NCBI GenBank assembly: GCA_033557465.1
Contig: CM066033.1
Coordinates: 1,246,525,523 to 1,246,589,522, forward strand
Reading direction: 5' to 3'
Source: Ichthyophis bannanicus
Taxonomy: Eukaryota; Chordata; Amphibia; Gymnophiona; Ichthyophiidae
Length of the DNA stretch: 64,000 nt
Made by a program: the position numbers and the translations under genes. This document shows positions 54,951 through 64,000 of this stretch, piece after piece (within the stretch, counting starts at the first letter, position 1; each line of letters starts with the position of its first letter). The notes beneath the pieces are model-generated. The model made no database searches, was not told the origin of the DNA, and was given only the letters and a program-made list of their open reading frames with translations.

Positions 54951-57900
54951 GGTCAGACTAACATGCCTGTCGTTCTCAATCTCATCCTTACTTCCATTTT
55001 TTGTGTAGTCTGTAAATTGCTATAGCGCTGCCTGATTGATACGCCTCATGTTTGATGCTTTCTCCAACTATAAAACTATCATTGTGGTACTGCCACTATT
55101 GTGTATTGGTTTGTGATGTTATTATCATTGCCTGACTAAAAAACCGCATGGATAACCACATTTCCAATTTAATACTCCCCACTAGTAGTGCCACTTCCTG
55201 CTATCTGCTGGCTCCCACATGTTACCTTTCTCTGCCACTGAGATAAAGTAACATATTGACAATACCACTCCACTAAGGAAACAAACTGCTCAACTAGTTA
55301 CATACCTTGTTGCATTGATGTGCATCGCTTTCTCTACTGACTATTCCAGGACACTCAAATAACTCCTCATCAGCCTACCACGCTGCCTATAGCCATGGCC
55401 CCCATCATGTATCAATTACATCGCTTAGCCCCCATTCTGCTCATTGCATTGATCCCAGTCCTAACACTGGCCCTTGACCCTTGCATTAAGCAGATACCTA
55501 TCCTTTACAGCATGGGAAGGTGCTCAATGGAATATCCCTGCCACTCCACCATGAGATCCAGAACTCCCTATTCACACCTCCTACATATCCCTTTGCTGCT
55601 CTCTGACAAAGACCCCTCCGTGAAGCACAAGACCAATCGTCAACTCAAGTGCGCCTTAATAAATGCCAGATCTATACGTTCCAAATGGCCTGCAGCTATT
55701 GATCTGATAACAGCACATAACCTGGACATACTACTGATAACTGAGACATGGCTAACCGACAACGACAACGTCCTCATCAACCAGATGATTCCACCAGAAG
55801 TTTCCATCTATGCCTGCCATAGATCTAACCAGAGAGGTGGTGGCACACTCATTCTCGCCAAATCGGACCTCCAATTCAAACTGAGCAATACCATCAGCAC
55901 ACCACACCTTGATGCTCTTTACATATCTAATAGGAGCTGTACTATCAATCTACTCTATCGAGCACCGTCACCCTCCCCAGAGGACCTTCCAACAATAATC
56001 AACATTGCATGTAACTCTCCCAACCCACAATCCCCTAACTGGCTAGTGGGTGATTTTAACCTACCATCGCTACAAACCTCACCCTCCTCAGCATTCCTTG
56101 AAGCCATGAGCCAACTAGGATACGAACAACTTATTGACGCTCCCACCCATATCAAAGGAAGCACATTGGATCTAATTTTTGCTCCTCAAGTGGCACCCAA
56201 CTCACCTCAGAAGCTCCTGATCTCCATAACCCCTATACCTTGGTCTGATCACAGTCTACTCCTCTTTCACATCCCCACTGAATACCTCACCACCGACAGT
56301 AACAAATCAGGTCACCCCCCCAAGTGCCCTTGAATCACGCTTCCTTCCTTTTGATAAGATTGAAGTCTTGGAGAAAATACTACCCGCTCTCCACAAGGAC
56401 TTACCTTCTCAAGATGACTTAGTAACCAACTGGGACAACACACTGAAAGCCGCTGCCTGCATCCCTGCTACTGACAGAATTAAGAGCAAGGGCAAACATA
56501 AACCATGGTTCTCCTCGGATCTACAAGAATCTCTCCTCCACCTGCGTAGACTGGAGAGACGCTGGCGTTCCTCCCGGTCTCCTGATTCACTCTGCTCATA
56601 CAATTCATACTTACAAACTCACCGGAGGATGACAATGGAGAGAAGAAAGAAATACCACTCGGATACACTAATGCGGTCCTTAAACAAGCCACATGACCTC
56701 TTTAATATTGTTAAATCCTTAACAGGTGATCCAACCACAACCCAACCACCTATGCCACACCCTCAAGATTATGCTGATTACCTACAATCAAAAATGATAC
56801 AGACTAGTTTGATCCTCACAGCACCAGCACCTTCCACCCCACAGACTGTGTCCCAACTAGCCACGCTTGACAATTTCTCCCAGGTGTCCAACAAGGAGAT
56901 CGAAGAAACAATATCAGCTATTAACCTAACTACTGCACCTAATGACCCCTGCCCTGCCAGGTGGATCAAAGAACTACGACATGAACTTAGCCCAACTATA
57001 AGCAAGATTGTCAACCATTCCTTCTCAACTGGATCCTTCCCACAGAGCCTGAAATATTCATCCATCCGCCCCCTCCTGAAGAACAGCAAGCTAGACCAAA
57101 CAAAAGTCGAATCTTTTAGACCTATCTCCAGCATCCCTCTACTAGCAAAAATAATGGAAAAAGTAGTCCAGCGACAAATACAACACCATGTTGACTCAGA
57201 AGCTCCTCTGGACCCTTCACAACATGGTTTTAGAGAAGAACATGGGGTTGACACCCTCCTCACAACCCTCTTCAATAACCTAATCATAAACATCGACAAT
57301 ATCCATCAAGGGTTCATTCTCATTTTTCTTGACATAGCTGCCGCTTTTGATTCAGTAAACCACAATACTCTCCTACAGCGCCTCAAAGATAAGGGTATTC
57401 AAGGGCTAGCTCTGAAATGGCGCAAATCTTACTTATCTGATAGACAGCAGCGTCAGAACAGGAGATGCAACATCGGACTCATTCCCCCTTAAACAAGGTG
57501 TCCCGCAGGGATCCTCCTTGTCCGCATTAATGTTCAATATCTATATGCAGCCAATCTGTGCTTTGATACGTACATTCAATATTCAATGTCTAGCATATGC
57601 TGATGACATCCTGATGTATGCTCCATTCAATGTAAAACAACCGGACTTTACATCAATAGTTCATTGCTTCGAAGCTGTATCTAACTGGCTCATCAAACAG
57701 AATCTACGTATAAATCACAACAAAACAGACGTCCTATTCGTTACACGGAATCCAACATTCATACCCCCCGCCTCATTACAAGTAAACAACATTGAGCTGA
57801 AGACACAACCAACAATCCGATATCTAGGAATTACATTAGATCAGCGACTTGATATGTCAGCACACATCAAGAAAGCAACAAACACAATTTACCAAAAGAT

Positions 57901-58798
57901 TCGATCCCTTCGGAATCTCCGACCTCTTCTTGACTACTCCGACTTCCGCACTATCTTCCAAGCCTTAGTACTACCACATTTGGATTTTGCAAATATCATA
58001 CTACACGGTCTCCCACAATCTACTCTAAATCCCCTCCGTCTGGCCATGAATGCGGCCGCGAGAATTCTCGTAGGTGCTCCATGCTCAGAGCATATAACTC
58101 CAATACTGATGAGTTTACACTGGCTACCCCTCCAGGCCAGAACCCTATATAAAACCCTTGTCATGACTTTTAAAGCCGCAAAGAGCCCATCTCTATCACC
58201 TATCAGCAACTTGATACATGTCACTCCAACTAACATATCCAGGAGATCGGTTGCATTAAACTCCATAGACCTTCCAAAACTCCTTACGAAATGCTCTAAA
58301 TCAACAGCCTCTAGAGCCTTCTCACTGTTTGCGCCCAGAGCCTGGAATGCCCTCCCACCTGAAATTAGAGCCATCACAAGTCTCATTGCATTCAGAAAGG
58401 CCTTAAAATTTCACTTGTTCCTAATATACTACCCTGAAGCGACTCCGATTGAACATAGCCCTCATGTTAGTCTTTCCCACTTGACCCCGGTAGAAAATGG
58501 CTAATCATGATGGCTCATACTCGTCCACACTATCCATACCGTATTTATACTGTATTTTGTAATTTTATCTATTTACCACTACCATGTTAATCAACCAAAT
58601 TGCCATGTACATAGTTAACCCTATTTTCCGCCACTTGTCTGTTTATAGTTAACCCTGTTTACCGCCAAGTTTGTGTTCCCTGTTCATTGTAAAAAAAACA
58701 ATGCTGACTGTCATTGTGTTTAAATTTTGTTCATTTGTAAACCGCACTGATTAAAAGAGCGCGGTATATAAGAAATAAAAATAAATAAATAAATAAAT
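54951..58798 (+). mobile_element. L2-type LINE (L2-3), plus strand, nearly intact
   Basis: 5' region from about 54950, ORF2 55395-58504 and 3' UTR ending GTAAACCGCACTGATTAAA, GAGCGCGGTATATAAG and AATAAATA at 58798. It sits in CR1-B. About 50 bp of CR1-B expected at the junction are missing, so the insertion or a later event deleted them. The start of the L2 is uncertain. Confidence 0.87.
55395..58504 (+). pseudogene. L2-3 ORF2: endonuclease and reverse transcriptase with two single-base frameshifts
   Basis: Starts at an ATG (MAPIMYQLHRLAPILLIALI, a hydrophobic N-terminus). Endonuclease: CALINARSIRSKWPA, LLITETWLTDND, RGGGTLILAKSDLQ, INLLYRAPSPSPED, VGDFNLPSLQ and WSDHSLLLF. The first frame is lost at a run of seven C near 56313, then continues at 56368. 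RT: QHGFREEHGVDTLLTTLF, FLDIAAAFDSVNHN; the second frame is lost near 57452, just before GVPQGSSLSALMFNIYMQPI. The rest is open: CLAYADDILMYAPF, TQPTIRYLGITLDQRLDMSA and RAWNALPPEIRAITSLIAF. Otherwise stop-free, so it is among the youngest L2 copies here. It carries no separate ORF1. Confidence 0.9.
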
Positions 58799-59734
58799 TT
58801 TTGTATAAAGGGACCACATGCACCTGTCTTCAGTCCTCTGGGACAACTCCCGATTCTAAAGAAGCATTGAAAAGGTCAGACAGTGGAGCTGCTAGAACTT
58901 CCCCAAGTTCCTTCTGTACTCTGAGATGTATCCCATCTGACTCCAACACTTTGTCTATTTTTAGTTTAGCTAATTCCTCATGAATATAGTCTTCTGAAAA
59001 TCATTCAAGATCCCCTTCACTACTATTCCTATTTGTGGATGTTTTTCAAAGTCCTGCTCCTGGTCCTTCATCTGTGAGCACAGAACAAAAATATTTGTTA
59101 AGCAATTCTGCTTTATCCTCCTCAGCTTCTACATATTCCTCTCCTTCATCTTTGAACCTGAGAATACCACTTTTGCACTTCCTTTTCTCACTAGCATATC
59201 TGAAAAATGTCTTGTCCTGCTATTTTAGTGCATTGGCTATTTTTTCTTCTATTTGTATCTTTTGTCTTCCTCTTTCTGTGATTTCTTGTATATTATGAAG
59301 GCCACTCTCTTTTTCTTCACCTTTTCAACCTTTACTTTTCAGAACCATAGTGGCCTCCTTTCCCTTTTACATTTGTTTACTTTACTAACACAAAAGGTTT
59401 GTTGTCCTTAAAATATCCCCTTTCAATTTTGCCCATTGCTTTTTTTACATCCCCTAGCTGTTCCTATTCTGCTTACTCCTTCTTGAGGTATTGACCCATC
59501 TTGGCAAAGTTAGTTTTCTTAAAATCTAGGACCCTCATGTTGGAATGGATCTTATACTAGTCCTAATACTGAACCACACCATCTGGTGATCACTGGATGT
59601 GAGAGAATCTCCAGTTGTAACATCAGAAACACTTTCTCCATTGGTAAGGACCAGGTCTGGTATGGCCCCTTCACATGTGAGTTCTCTTAGCAGTAATAAT
59701 TCTCTCTGTAGGGAATCCAGAGTCTACTTGGATT
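58799..59734 (-). pseudogene. CR1-B endonuclease-RT linker
   Basis: Minus-strand sequence corresponds to 48560-49430 of the CR1 in D4. It preserves SDHQMVWFSI-like sequence near 59590 with CAG where the D4 copy has TAG. Frames are broken. Confidence 0.82.
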
Positions 59735-60035
59735 GGAGTGGAGGAGTAGCCTAGTGGTTGGGGCCAAGGTACTTGAGGCCGGAAGGTCGGGGGGTTCAAA
59801 TCCCAATAGAGGACAGCAACCTTGGGCCGGAAGGACTGGGATTTCTAGTCCCACAGGTGCTCCTTGTGGTCTTGGGCAAGCCACTTAACCCTCCATAGCC
59901 CATGTTCCCTGTAAAATAGTTATCTCCAAGTTATAATGCCCTGTTCAATGTAATTTCAGTTTGTTCAATGTAAACCGCACTGATGCAGAATAGCGCGGTA
60001 TATAAGAGAATGTAAATAAATAAAATAAATAAATA
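59735..60035 (+). repeat. tRNA-derived SINE (duplicated B-box family) with L2-type tail
   Basis: GGAGTAGCCTAGTGGTTGGG (A box), GGGGTTCAAATCCCAATAG (B box), second GGCCGGAAGGACTGGG segment, core TGGGCAAGCCACTTAACCCT, then AATGTAAACCGCACTGATGC, AGAATAGCGCGGTATATAAG and AATAAATA. The tail equals that of the L2 elements, so L2 probably mobilises it. It splits CR1-B. Confidence 0.9.
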
Positions 60036-60099
60036 CTTACTTCTAGATGACACCACAGCAGGGATGCGTGGTTCTGTAGATGCTGGATACAGGGAGGGA

Positions 60100-60600
60100 A
60101 AAGAGGGATGATATGCTGTACACAGGGAGAGAGAAAGAGAGAGAGCGAGAGATGCTGGGCACATAGTGAGAAGAAGAGTGTGAGAAAGGACAGATGTTAT
60201 ACATGAGGAGGGAGAAAGAGAGAGAGCGAGAGATGCTGGGCACATAGTGAGAAGAAGAGTATGAGAAAGGACAGATGGTTATACATGAGGAGGGAGAAAG
60301 AGAGGAGAGATGCTAGACACAGGGAGAGAGAAAGAGAGAGAGCGCGAGAGATGCTGGGCACATAGTGAGAAGAAGAGTATGAGAAAGGACAGATGGTTAT
60401 ACATGAGGGAGAAAGAGAGGAGAGATGCTAGACACAGGGAGAGAGAAAGAGAGAGAGCGAGAGATGCTGGGCACATAGTGAGAAGAAGAGTGTGAGAAAG
60501 GACAGATGTTATACATGAGGAGGGAGAAAGAGAGGAGAGATGCTAGACACAGGGAGGGGGTCAGGAAAGGGAAAAAGATGCTATACACACACACACTATG
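60100..60600 (+). repeat. GA-rich composite minisatellite
   Basis: Repeats of a unit with GATGCTGGGCACATAGTGAG, AGAAAGGACAGATG and TATACATGAGG. Units start at 60151, 60232, 60350 and 60463 (spacing 81, 118 and 113). Two subunit types alternate: one with TGCTGGGCACATAG and one with TGCTAGACACAGGGAG. Confidence 0.9.
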
Positions 60601-60825
60601 TGCAAGCACAAATGCATATCCCTGCTACTCTGCTGCACTCTTGTCACCACAACGACACACACAGACATGTACTTCTGCCACTCTGCACCAGTGACCCACT
60701 CTGCACACTCACCACAAGTATTTCTGCCACTCTGCTGTACTCACTAAAACACCACACCACACCCGCACGTATCCCTGCCACTCTGCTTTACTCGCACTCA
60801 CACGCTCACTCTTAATGCATTATGT
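60600..60825 (+). repeat. Degenerate CA-rich minisatellite
   Basis: Words of the type CTGCCACTCTGC recur near 60624, 60678, 60728 and 60776, with CACACAC runs between. Spacing is irregular. Confidence 0.65.
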
Positions 60826-61454
60826 ATACAGTCCCTTCCCACTCACTGAGCACGAGGTCCACTGCTGCCACCGGAACGAAGAAGCAGCGACCCAACCTCG
60901 CTAGAACAGCAAAAAGTGCATCTAGCTAAAGAAAAAATAAGCAGAGAAGGCAGGTGGCCAGGAACGTTAGTGAAGGGGAAGGAAGAAGACTGGATGGGGA
61001 GGAGGCATTTGCCGCGTGGGAATGGGGAGAGAGTATGTGGGTGGATGGCTGGTGGGGGAAAAATGCACAAAATAACGTGAAATCCCACTCCACAGACAAA
61101 CACACAAACAACCAGGATGAAGCAAGAAATGCAAATAAATAAAGTGAACCTCAAGGAGACATCATAAGAAGGCAATATAGAGGAAACTGAAAGCTTTAAT
61201 TGTGCTCTCCGTACACTCTTCATCTATCTCCTGGGCAAAACATAACATAAAAAGTGCTTCAAACAGAAAAAGCAAATTCTTTAACCACAGTCATGCTTTC
61301 AGAAAAAGTAGTACTCCGTTTAAATTATCTATGTTTCAAATAATCATATTCATGAAAACTGCATCTATTTAAATACAGAAAATTTTGTAACACAATATCT
61401 GTTTCAATCATGGTGATATTCAAATGCTGCTCCCATGGTGAAGGGCACAGCGTT
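60826..61454. other. Unassigned stretch
   Basis: Short open frames without domains. Confidence 0.4.
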
Positions 61455-61540
61455 TCACATCTTGAGTATTTTGTGCAAGTCTGCTCACCGCATCTAAAAA
61501 AACCCCTTATCTAGCAGAATTAGAAAAGGTGCAGAATTAT
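61455..61540 (+). mobile_element. Old CR1 RT fragment, plus strand
   Basis: Translated, TTTTGTGCAAGTCTGCTCAC and the following bases read like FVQVCSPHLKK, the CR1 C-terminal block that reads VQFWRPHLQKD in CR1-A. Short and diverged. Confidence 0.55.
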
Positions 61541-61610
61541 CGCGTATGTGCATGTTTCAGTGTTTCTCTATTCTGCAAGCATGTGCATAAGTTCGGAAGG
61601 GGTATGCATT

Positions 61611-62110
61611 ATTGTTTGTCTTAGTGCTAGTTCAGCTGTTTTCAGCTGTAATTTACCTTGCCTCTCTCAACTAACTGGGCTTTGTGTGGTAGCCAGGTTA
61701 ACTGTTCATTTTAAATTAAATCTCTCTCCCCAGACCCTGCTGTGTGTTTAAACTTTTCCTGCCCTAGCCTGCTTGAGTGAATCCTCCCCTCCCCCCCCTT
61801 TGCTGAGGTATTGTGTAGCCTTCTTCCTGTTTTCTCCACGTGTGCATAGTCTGTTTTCAGTTTGCTTCTTCTGATCAGAGAGGAGCAGTGCTTTTTACAG
61901 TGCTCTGCTAGAAAAGTGGATTTTGCCTCCTGAGAAACTTTGCTGTGAGTTCTAGCTGTTTATTTAACTATTTATTGTTTGTCTAACTGTTTATTTAATT
62001 ATTTATTGTTTGTCTTAGTGCTAGTTCAGCTGTTTTCAGCTGTAATTTACCTTGCCTCTCTCAACTAACTGGGCTTTTTGTGGTACCCCCTCCCCCCCTG
62101 CTGAGGGTCC
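61611..62110 (+). repeat. CR1-C 5' UTR direct repeats
   Basis: ATTGTTTGTCTTAGTGCTAG and about 80 following bases occur at 61611 and again at 62005 (offset 394). Between them, two 32-bp copies of CTGTTTATTTAACTATTTAT follow each other at about 61956-62018. The arrangement resembles promoter monomers. Confidence 0.85.
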
Positions 62111-62419
62111 AGGACAGGGTACCTTGTAACTGCCCTCTTTAATAGGACTTAGCTCCCTCCCTCCCTCCCCAGCACCCACCCACCCCTGGGGTAATTGTAA
62201 TTTTATAGGTACTTGCACATCTTAGAGGAAAGGGGCTGCTCTCAGGTGCAGCTCATTATCCAAATCAGTCACACACGTAGGACCTGAGATTAATTAATTA
62301 AGCTTTAGGTACACAAGGTGTATTAGGGGTATTAGATACACTTTTATTGGTATAAGCATCTACACCAATCCTTATTATATACAGAATTTAAAAGATCTAA
62401 ACACAAGCTTTAAACTAAG

Positions 62420-63340
62420 ATGCAGAAAGAAGTCCAGCAACGAGATGGGGGTTCTCCGGTCTTTTGCATTGAGTGTCACATGTATGATTTTCTCCCAGTT
62501 GGTGAGAGATCTTACGTATGCACTAAGTGCAAAGAACTCTTTGCTCTCAGGGAACGAGTCCGTTCTCTAGAGGCTAGAGTAGCAGACCTGGAAGACATAA
62601 GAAAGACAGAGAAGTACATGGACGTGACCTTCAGGGATATAGTCCTGAAGTCCCACCTCCAGTCTGGCAGCATTCCTGTTGCCATGGAGGAGAGAGGTCA
62701 CGTGACAGGAGAGCATCACCCTGGTGTGTCAGGAAGCGATCCTGTAACTAGGACCTGTCCTTCAGGTGATGTAAAACCCTCTCGCACCGAGGGCGTTTCT
62801 CCAGGGCCATGTGCCCATGAGGGGAGGGTCAGGACAGCTGTTATAGTCTGTGATTCAATCATTAGGAATGTAGATAGTTGGGTGGCTGGTGGACGTGAGG
62901 ATCGCCTGGTAACATGCCTGCCTGGTGCGTAGGTAGCAGACCTCACGCACCGCCTAGATAGGATCGTAGATAGTGCTGGGGAGGAGTCTGCTGTCTTGGT
63001 ACATGTTGGTACCAATGACATAGGAAAATGTGGTAGGGAAGTTCTGGAGGCTAAATTTAAGCTTTTAGGTAGGAAGTTGAAATCCAGAACTTCCAGGATA
63101 GCGTTCTCCGAAATGCTTCCTGTTCCACGTGCAGGACCCAAAAGACAGGCAGAGCTCCGGAGTCTCAATGCGTGGATGAGACAATGGTGCAAGGATGAGG
63201 GTTTTGGATTTGTTAGGAACTGGGGAACATTCTGGGGAAAGGGGGGGCTCTTCCGAAGGGATGGGCTTCACCTTAATCAGGATGGGACCAGACTGCTGGC
63301 ATTAACCTTTAAAAAAGAGATAGAGAAGCTTTTAAACTAG
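62420..63340 (+). pseudogene. CR1-C ORF1: zinc finger-like, coiled coil, SGNH domain, one nonsense codon
   Basis: 306 codons in one frame. N-terminus has C16-x2-C19 and C34-x2-C37, then a heptad stretch LRERVRSLEARVADLED (about 43-60). The SGNH domain starts near residue 140 with AVIVCDSIIRN, where GDS is CDS, then VLVHVGTNDIGKC and RRDGLHLNQDGTRLLAL. A TAG at 62930-62932, after CLPGA, interrupts the frame, probably from AAG or CAG; downstream VADLTHRLDRIVD is in the same frame. The family protein is thought to bind nucleic acid. Without the stop it would be full length. Confidence 0.88.
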
Positions 63341-63375
63341 AAAATTGGGGAAAGCCGACAGTCACCCAGGAGCGC

Positions 63376-64000
63376 ATGGTTCGGACAAAGGTATCCTTGA
63401 AGGATACTACCAAGAGCAGTGAGGTTCCAAAAGGGGGTATAGTAGCCCAAATGCCCTTGAGTAAGGAGCAGACAGAGCATAAAGATTCCAAATTACCCCT
63501 GCCTACCAATAGCCAGATTAATATGAATAAAATACAGTCTCTAAAATGCTTGTATGCCAATGCTAGAAGTCTAAACAATAAGATGGGAGAGTTAGAATAT
63601 ATAGCACTAAATGAGAGGTTAGATATGATTGCACTCTCAGAGACATGGTGGAAGGAGGATAACCAGTGGGACACTGTGATACCTGGATACAAACTATATC
63701 GTAATGATAGAGCTGATCAAATTGGTGGAGGGGTTGCACTCTATGTTAGAGAGGGCATTGAGTCAGAAAGGATTAAAGTTTTGCAGGGAACAAAATTTGC
63801 TGTAGAATCTCTATGGATTGAAATCCCATTTATGAAGGGGAAGGCGATGGCAGTGGGAGTATACTATCGACCGCCTGGCCAGAATGAACAAATGGATGAT
63901 GAAATGCTCAAAGAAATCAAGGAAGCTAACAAAAGTCACAACAGAGTAGTAATGGGTGATTTCAATTACCCCGGTATCGACTGGGTCAGTGTCACAGCAG
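63376..64000 (+). CDS. CR1-C ORF2 N-terminal part: APE-type endonuclease, open to the window edge
   Basis: ATG at 63376 opens a frame without a stop for 208 codons to the window end. Endonuclease blocks: LYANARSLNNKMGELEYI, MIALSETWWKEDNQW, GGGVALYVREGIESERIK, VGVYYRPPGQNEQ and VVMGDFNYPGIDW. These are the Asn, Glu, Tyr and Asp-x-Asn residues of LINE endonucleases. The frame starts 36 nt after the ORF1 stop. RT should lie beyond 64000. Intact as far as visible, so this ORF2 could be functional; the ORF1 nonsense codon argues against an active element. Confidence 0.9.
   Translation, partial: MVRTKVSLKDTTKSSEVPKGGIVAQMPLSKEQTEHKDSKLPLPTNSQINMNKIQSLKCLYANARSLNNKMGELEYIALNERLDMIALSETWWKEDNQWDTVIPGYKLYRNDRADQIGGGVALYVREGIESERIKVLQGTKFAVESLWIEIPFMKGKAMAVGVYYRPPGQNEQMDDEMLKEIKEANKSHNRVVMGDFNYPGIDWVSVTA

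Larger units (their letters stand above)
44517..60078 (-). mobile_element. CR1 LINE (CR1-B), minus strand, broken into five pieces
   Basis: The 3' end is at 44517 (ACATAAAAACATGATGGCAG, the inverted CR1 end). Pieces: 44517-45163 (RT C-terminus and 3' UTR), 53784-53809, 54103-54794 (RT palm side), 58799-59734 (endonuclease to RT linker) and 60036-60078 (endonuclease). The order and strand agree with one element, using the CR1 in D4 as a map. Between the pieces sit D4, a minus-strand SINE, an L2 and a plus-strand SINE. It is 5' truncated near 60078, where a minisatellite begins. Confidence 0.85.
61545..64000 (+). mobile_element. CR1 LINE (CR1-C), plus strand, runs off the window
   Basis: 5' UTR with duplicated segments (61611-62110), ORF1 62420-63340, ORF2 from 63376 to the window end. 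Its ORF2 differs clearly from CR1-A, so it is another CR1 subfamily. The left edge is inferred. Confidence 0.85.

Noticed and set aside
60139..60595. Short frames made of Ser/Leu repeats
   Set aside because: They arise from the GA-rich minisatellite and carry no coding evidence.
60100..60825. CRISPR-like array
   Set aside because: Unit lengths vary, there are no unique spacers between constant repeats, and the context is a vertebrate intron.

Overview
This is vertebrate nuclear DNA, almost certainly a stretch of the MYO6 (unconventional myosin VI) gene on the + strand that has been swollen by retrotransposons. The only host coding sequence I can support is one 145-bp internal exon of the MYO6 motor domain (37841-37985), with a polypyrimidine-AG acceptor and a GTAAGC donor. 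No other exon is visible, so the flanking introns are at least about 37.8 kb upstream and 26 kb downstream. The repeat content (DIRS tyrosine-recombinase retrotransposons, L2-, CR1- and L1-group LINEs, tRNA-derived SINEs) together with the very large introns suggests an amphibian, perhaps a caecilian. The organism is an inference; the gene call is not in serious doubt.

Layout. 1-7430: an L1-group LINE on the minus strand (ORF2 cut by the window edge, ORF1 at 6450-7249), split by a minus-strand L2 (2965-5645) and a plus-strand L2 3' end (5765-6005). 7430-9000: SINE pieces and unassigned sequence. 9000-12680: a plus-strand L2 with its own internal L2 3'-end insertion. 12680-18280: SINE and CR1 tails, a decayed LINE RT piece and 3.4 kb of mostly unassigned sequence. 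18282-24329: DIRS copy D1. 25411-31010: a SINE split by DIRS copy D2 (25511-30890). 31010-37840: a foldback element, a SINE, a deleted L1 on the minus strand (32805-37035) and a possible TIR element, then the MYO6 exon. 38396-44282: DIRS copy D3. 44517-60078: an old minus-strand CR1 broken into pieces by DIRS copy D4 (45164-53783, itself holding a 3.4-kb plus-strand CR1), two SINEs and a plus-strand L2. 60080-60830: GA-rich and CA-rich minisatellites. 61545-64000: a plus-strand CR1 with duplicated 5' UTR, ORF1 and an ORF2 that runs off the window.

The most informative structure is the set of four DIRS elements, all in the same orientation and alternating between two subfamilies (A, B, A, B). 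Each has inverted terminal repeats and an internal complementary region that equals the reverse complement of the left end joined to that of the right end, as expected from the circular-intermediate model for DIRS. Subfamily A (D1, D3) still shows gag, RT-RNase H and tyrosine recombinase. Subfamily B (D2, D4) keeps gag and ends but has no recognisable RT or recombinase frame, and the two copies share this degraded interior, so it looks like a non-autonomous derivative amplified after decay. Comparing paired copies gives empty-site evidence for a hAT-type MITE, two CR1 insertions, a SINE and an unclassified 323-bp insert with a 13-bp target duplication.

No bacterial genes, CRISPR arrays, tRNA or rRNA genes are present. 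All positions of element edges come from reading by eye and are good to a few bases where a junction is described and to tens of bases elsewhere.
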